Assembly: GCF_004297405.1 (NCBI RefSeq)
Contig: NZ_SCVC01000006.1
Coordinates: 860,815-924,814 of the forward strand
Direction of reading: 5' to 3'
Origin: Reyranella sp.
Lineage (GTDB): Bacteria > Pseudomonadota > Alphaproteobacteria > Reyranellales > Reyranellaceae
Length of the DNA stretch: 64,000 nucleotides
Below, piece after piece: positions 60,359 through 64,000 of the stretch. The notes below the pieces were generated by a model that had not been told where the DNA came from, did not search any database, and was given only the letters and a program-made list of their open reading frames with translations. The translations under genes and the position numbers were made by a program. Within the stretch, counting starts at the first letter, position 1. Each line of letters starts with the position of its first letter.

Positions 60359-61969
60359 ATGGACGGGGGAAAATACGATTTCATCGTCACGGGCGCGGGC
60401 TCGGCAGGCTGCGCCGTCGCCGGCAGGCTGAGCGAGGATGGCCGCTATTCGGTGCTCCTGCTCGAAGCAGGCCCGAGCGACACCTATCCGTGGATCCATG
60501 TGCCGCTCGGCTATCACAAGACCTTCAACAATCCGAAGGTCAACTGGATGTTCGACAGCGAGCCGGAACCCGAGCTCAACAACCGCGTGATGTACCAGCC
60601 GCGCGGCAAGGTGCTGGGCGGCACCAGCTCGATCAACGGCATGGTCTATATGCGCGGCAATGCCGCCGACTACGACGAGTGGCGCCAGCGCGGCTGCGAG
60701 GGCTGGGACTACGACTCCGTCCTGCCCTACTTCAAGCGCGCGGAGGACAATGAACGTGGCGCCGATGAATTCCACGGTACCGGCGGTCCGCTCAAGGTCC
60801 AGGACCACCGCTGGCAGCCGACACTCGCCAAGGCAATGCACGACGCCGCGGTCGAAGCCGGCATTCCGGCCAATGCCGATTTCAACGGCGCAACGCAGGA
60901 AGGCGTAGGCTACTACCAGACCACCATCAACAACGCGCGGCGCTGGTCGAGCGCGCGGGCCTATCTGCGCGACGCGAAGAAGCGCCGGAACCTCACCGTC
61001 GCGACCTCGGCTCATGCCACGAAGGTGCTGATCGAAAACGGCCGCGCCGTTGGCGTCGAATACAGGACGCCGGCTGGCCTGCAGACGGTGCGGGCGAAGC
61101 GCGAGGTGATCGTCTCCGGCGGCGTCTATGGCTCGCCGCAGCTCCTGATGCTCTCGGGCCTCGGCCCGGCCGAGCATCTCAAGCAACATGGTATCGGGGT
61201 CGTCAGAGATATGCCGGGTGTCGGCAGCCACCTGCACGATCACTTCAACACTTACATCGCCTACAAGTGCAGCCAGCCGGTCACGATGAACGACCTGGCG
61301 AACAGCCTGCCGCGCCGCCTCCTCGCCGGCGCGATGTACGCCCTCGGCCGCACCGGCCCGCTGGCCAGCATGGGCCTGTACGTTGGCGCGATGGTGCGCA
61401 GCGACAAGCGCCTGGAGCGGCCTGATCTGCAGATCAACATGTTCGCTTGGGCAATCAAGACGCGCGACCGCAACGGCGTGGTCGCCCAGCCCTTCTCCGC
61501 CTTTGGCTTGAGCCCGGTACACCTCAGGCCCGACGGCCGCGGCACGGTGCGGCTGAAGTCAGCCGATCCGATGGCCGCGCCCGAGATCAGGTTCAATTTC
61601 CTTCGAACCGCCAACGATTGGAGCGCCATGCTCCAGGGCATGCGCATCTGCCGCGAAATCAGCAAGCAGCCCGCGCTAAAGCCGTTCATCGTCGAAGAGA
61701 TCATGCCCGGCCCCAGCGTCACCGAGGAGCCCGCACTACGCGACTACCTGCGCAGCACCGGCGTCTCCAACCTGCACCCCGTCGGCACCTGCCGCATGGG
61801 ACGCGGCCCTGACGACGTGGTCGATCCGCAGCTCAAGGTCCACGGCGTCGCCGGGCTGCGCGTTGCCGACGCCTCGATCATGCCGAGCATCGTCGCCGGC
61901 AACACCAACGCTCCCTCGATCATGATCGGCGAGAAGTGCGCGGACATGGTGCGGATGGCGGCGGCCTGA
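60359..61969 (+). CDS. GMC-family oxidoreductase (choline dehydrogenase-like)
   Basis: A 536-residue FAD enzyme. FAD site [20 protein letters not shown] (about 8-27), [27 protein letters not shown] (about 82-99) and [16 protein letters not shown] (about 250-265). Late catalytic His is HPVGTCRMG (about 470) and [17 protein letters not shown] (about 515). Oxidises alcohols. Start ATG 60359. It is probably expressed with the adjacent carbonyl enzymes in an alcohol catabolic context (inference). Confidence 0.92.
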   Translation: MDGGKYDFIVTGAGSAGCAVAGRLSEDGRYSVLLLEAGPSDTYPWIHVPLGYHKTFNNPKVNWMFDSEPEPELNNRVMYQPRGKVLGGTSSINGMVYMRGNAADYDEWRQRGCEGWDYDSVLPYFKRAEDNERGADEFHGTGGPLKVQDHRWQPTLAKAMHDAAVEAGIPANADFNGATQEGVGYYQTTINNARRWSSARAYLRDAKKRRNLTVATSAHATKVLIENGRAVGVEYRTPAGLQTVRAKREVIVSGGVYGSPQLLMLSGLGPAEHLKQHGIGVVRDMPGVGSHLHDHFNTYIAYKCSQPVTMNDLANSLPRRLLAGAMYALGRTGPLASMGLYVGAMVRSDKRLERPDLQINMFAWAIKTRDRNGVVAQPFSAFGLSPVHLRPDGRGTVRLKSADPMAAPEIRFNFLRTANDWSAMLQGMRICREISKQPALKPFIVEEIMPGPSVTEEPALRDYLRSTGVSNLHPVGTCRMGRGPDDVVDPQLKVHGVAGLRVADASIMPSIVAGNTNAPSIMIGEKCADMVRMAAA

Positions 61970-61982
61970 CGGCCGCCCGCCC

Positions 61983-62738
61983 CTATCCGTTCCTCTTGAC
62001 CACCTTCGGATACATCACTGCGTCACCATGGGAGAACATGTGCGCCAGCTCCTCGTCGGTGATGTATTCCGGCGTCCGGCCGTTGGCCGCACACAGTTGC
62101 TCGACGATGATGTTGCGCTTGATCTCGCTCACCAGCACGCAGGTGCGATGGTAGGCCTCTGACACGCTGCGCCCGAGCACGGTGAAGCCGTGGCGCTTCA
62201 TGATGATGCAGTTGGTGTCCTGGATGAACGTCTTGATCGGGCTGACGTCCTCCTCGACGTTGATGCTGGCCGGCAGATAGTGCGCCGGCTTCTGCATCAG
62301 GTAGCCGTAGGTCAGGCTGAACGAACGGATCTGGTCATAGCCGGCGGCCATGAAGGCGATCATCTCGTCGTGATGCAAGTGGATCACGGCGTTGACGTCC
62401 GGCCGCAGGCGCAGGATCTCGCGATTCATTTGATGGCCCACCGTCGTCGCCCGCTCGCCGCGCAGGATGCGGCCGTACGGGATGTCGGTGATCACCAGAT
62501 CCTCTTCCTCCACCTCCTCAAGGCTGATGCCCTGGGGCTTGGCGTAGCAGACGCCATCGGCGTGATCGGGGTGAGCGACACGGATCACCATGCCGCCGAC
62601 ACTGCTGTTGACCAGCCCGCGCGCGGCCAGGCGATGGGCATAGGTGACGTAGCTCTTCGTCACCTTGGGATCGAACTGGACGTTGGGATCGGGCGTCAGT
62701 TCGTTGACCTTGAAGGCCGGGCTCGTGCTGCCATCCAT
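61983..62738 (-). CDS. Class II aldolase/adducin-family protein
   Basis: A 251-residue protein with the zinc-aldolase core: GLVNSSVGGMVIRV (about 35-48), H in INLHHDE-like VIHLHHDEMIAF (about 115-126) and H in IMKRHGFTVLG (about 183). Related to L-fuculose-phosphate or similar aldolases, but the phosphate-binding residues are not certain. 14 bases before the next gene's stop on the same strand, so downstream of the Bug protein gene. Confidence 0.85.
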   Translation of the reverse strand: MDGSTSPAFKVNELTPDPNVQFDPKVTKSYVTYAHRLAARGLVNSSVGGMVIRVAHPDHADGVCYAKPQGISLEEVEEEDLVITDIPYGRILRGERATTVGHQMNREILRLRPDVNAVIHLHHDEMIAFMAAGYDQIRSFSLTYGYLMQKPAHYLPASINVEEDVSPIKTFIQDTNCIIMKRHGFTVLGRSVSEAYHRTCVLVSEIKRNIIVEQLCAANGRTPEYITDEELAHMFSHGDAVMYPKVVKRNG

Positions 62739-62752
62739 GGTGTTGTCCTTTC

Positions 62753-63727
62753 TTATTCCGGCTTGATGCCGAGACGGTCTGCGAGCGCGCGCAGATCAGC
62801 GGTCTGCTTCGCCATCAGGCTCGCGAACTCCTGCGGCGTCGACATGACGGGCTCGACGTCCATCGCACGTAGCGCCGCGCGACCCGGATCGACGAGGAAG
62901 CCGTCGGCCAGCGCCTTCTGAATACGCAGCGCGATCTCCTGCGGCAGGCCGGCCGGCGCCACCACGCCATACCAGAAGACGTTGTCGAAGCCCTTCACGC
63001 CCAGGCTCTCGAAGGTCGGCACATCCGGCAGCATCGGCGACTTGCGCGTGACGGCAAAACCCGTCAACCGCCCCTCGCGCACCAGACCGGCCGAACCCGA
63101 CGGGTTGTCGAGCATTACCGCGACGGTGCCGTTCATCAGGTCGGGATAGGCAACGCCCGAACCCTTGTAGGGTACGTCGATCATCTTCAACCCGGCGATC
63201 AGCTCGAACTGCTTCGTCAGCAGGTAGCCGAGGGTCGACGTACCGAGCGACGCGCAGGCGACCTTGCCGGGATTGGCCTTGGTGGCCGCGATGAAACCCG
63301 CGAGATCTTTCGATCCGGCTGCCGGTCCGCCGATCAGGATATAGGGCGTGGTGCCCAGCAAGGTGACGGCAGTAAACGACTTGACGGGATCGTACGGCAG
63401 GTCCTTGCGAAACACGGGCGCTGCGGCATGGCTGCTCGCGGTCGCGATGCCCAGCGTGTAGCCATCCGGTTCGGCCTTGGCGACGACATCGCTGCCGATC
63501 GTTCCGCCGGCACCGGGCTTGTTTTCGACAACGACGGGAACGCCCAGCACTTCCGAAAGACGCTGCATGGCCTTGCGCCCAATCGCATCGGTGCCACCAC
63601 CCGGCGGCAGCGCCACGATGCAGCGGATGGGCCGGTTGGGCCAGGTCCCCTGAGCGCGGACAATAGCGGGAAAGGCCAAGCTGGCCGTGGCAGCTTTGAG
63701 AAGAGTACGGCGCGATGTTCCAGTCAT
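62753..63727 (-). CDS. Bug/TctC-family periplasmic solute-binding receptor
   Basis: About 324 residues from ATG 63727. N-terminus TGTSRRTLLKAATASLAFPAIVRAQ has a Tat-like R-R. Then WPNRPIRCIVALPPGGGTDAIGR, VVVENKPGAGGTIGSDV, AEPDGYTLGIA, MIDVPYKGSGVAYPDLMNG, LPDVPTFESLGVKGFDNVFWYG. First of a tandem pair with the gene at the window end. Ligand unknown. Confidence 0.92.
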   Translation of the reverse strand: MTGTSRRTLLKAATASLAFPAIVRAQGTWPNRPIRCIVALPPGGGTDAIGRKAMQRLSEVLGVPVVVENKPGAGGTIGSDVVAKAEPDGYTLGIATASSHAAAPVFRKDLPYDPVKSFTAVTLLGTTPYILIGGPAAGSKDLAGFIAATKANPGKVACASLGTSTLGYLLTKQFELIAGLKMIDVPYKGSGVAYPDLMNGTVAVMLDNPSGSAGLVREGRLTGFAVTRKSPMLPDVPTFESLGVKGFDNVFWYGVVAPAGLPQEIALRIQKALADGFLVDPGRAALRAMDVEPVMSTPQEFASLMAKQTADLRALADRLGIKPE

Positions 63728-63778
63728 GCCCCATTGTCGCGCCGAACGGACGACGCAACAAGACATGGGAGCCGCACG

Positions 63779-64000
63779 TCAAATCTTGATGTCGGCTTTC
63801 TTGATGATTTCGCCGAAGGATTGGGCTTCGCGGACGATGGTTTCGCGGAATGCCAGCGCTTCGAGGTAGCTCGGGTAGTTGCCGCTGGCGACCAGCTTCT
63901 CGTTGATGTCCGGCATGGCCGCAGCCTCACCGATCGCCCGGCTCATCTTGTTGACGATGGCAGGGTTAGTCCCTCGCGGCGCCAGGATGCCGTACCAGGC
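63779..64000 (-). CDS. Bug/TctC-family receptor, C-terminal part (gene continues beyond window)
   Basis: The frame is open from the window edge to a stop at 63779. The 73 visible residues (AWYGILAPRGTNPAIVNKMSRAI ... FGEIIKKADIKI) are the C-terminal domain of a Bug protein: the AWYGILAPRGTP-type segment and late helix EIIKKADIK are family features. It precedes the neighbouring Bug gene on the same strand by about 50 bases. Confidence 0.85.
   Translation of the reverse strand, partial: AWYGILAPRGTNPAIVNKMSRAIGEAAAMPDINEKLVASGNYPSYLEALAFRETIVREAQSFGEIIKKADIKI

Noticed and set aside
61523..61969. Plus-strand frames and the very long minus frame back to 61522 over the GMC gene
   Set aside because: The MFS start at 60301 and the GMC start at 60359 both give normal family lengths; the long minus extension is antisense to the oxidoreductase.
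1..64000. CRISPR arrays, insertion sequences, phage genes, rRNA and riboswitches
   Set aside because: No regularly spaced repeats, transposase-like or phage-like products, rRNA segments or recognisable riboswitch cores were seen.

Overview
The window is a gene-dense, GC-rich stretch of a bacterial chromosome with no intergenic gap over 300 bases. Gene content fits a soil- or plant-associated alphaproteobacterium of the Reyranella/Rhodospirillales/Bradyrhizobium kind. The evidence is four orphan Bug/TctC-type periplasmic binding proteins, many amidohydrolases and solute catabolism genes, a complete ISC iron-sulphur operon, glnE, and very short or overlapping gene junctions. The genus is inference; the gene families are read directly. 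I saw no insertion sequence, phage, integrase, CRISPR array or rRNA.

Left part (1-20 kb): a CNNM/hemolysin-type membrane protein cut by the window edge; a TauD-like dioxygenase followed by an enoyl-CoA hydratase; mepA murein endopeptidase; a GNAT plus methyltransferase pair; an aminotransferase/ABC-2 exporter operon; a lipoprotein, a CYTH-like protein of unknown role and a two-gene chromate transporter; then a set of small secreted or membrane proteins, including three PepSY-like paralogues, NnrU and MliC. A polar amino acid ABC transporter (17.3-20.3 kb) closes this part.

20-28 kb is a hydantoin/N-carbamoyl amino acid catabolic island: hydantoin-type racemase, a Rieske oxygenase whose iron-site segment is shifted out of frame by two compensating indels, flavin reductase, D-carbamoylase, D-hydantoinase, a DapA-type lyase and a divergent amidohydrolase. 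With the adjacent amino acid importer it reads as uptake, racemisation, ring opening and decarbamoylation to an amino acid. An FNR-like flavoprotein and an elongator tRNA-Met with clear promoter and terminator follow.

29-42 kb: a phosphodiesterase-type enzyme, another Bug protein, VOC + mnmA, two tandem glycine-zipper lipoproteins, then the isc operon on the minus strand in the order iscR - second cysteine desulfurase - iscS - iscU - iscA - hscB - hscA - fdx - iscX. An IscR-like operator and promoter lie in the 237-base gap before iscR. MnmA consumes IscS-derived sulphur, so the neighbourhood is coherent.

42-64 kb: alpha/beta hydrolase, anmK and tyrS (divergent), a YhdP/AsmA-like giant envelope protein divergent from glnE-bcp, a 981-residue S53 peptidase with a DUF4114 C-terminus, LysR divergent from an in-frame DUF1127-GNAT gene, AHSA1 + amidohydrolase, YbaK, aldo/keto reductase + MFS, GMC oxidoreductase, class II aldolase, and a tandem of Bug proteins, the last cut by the window end.
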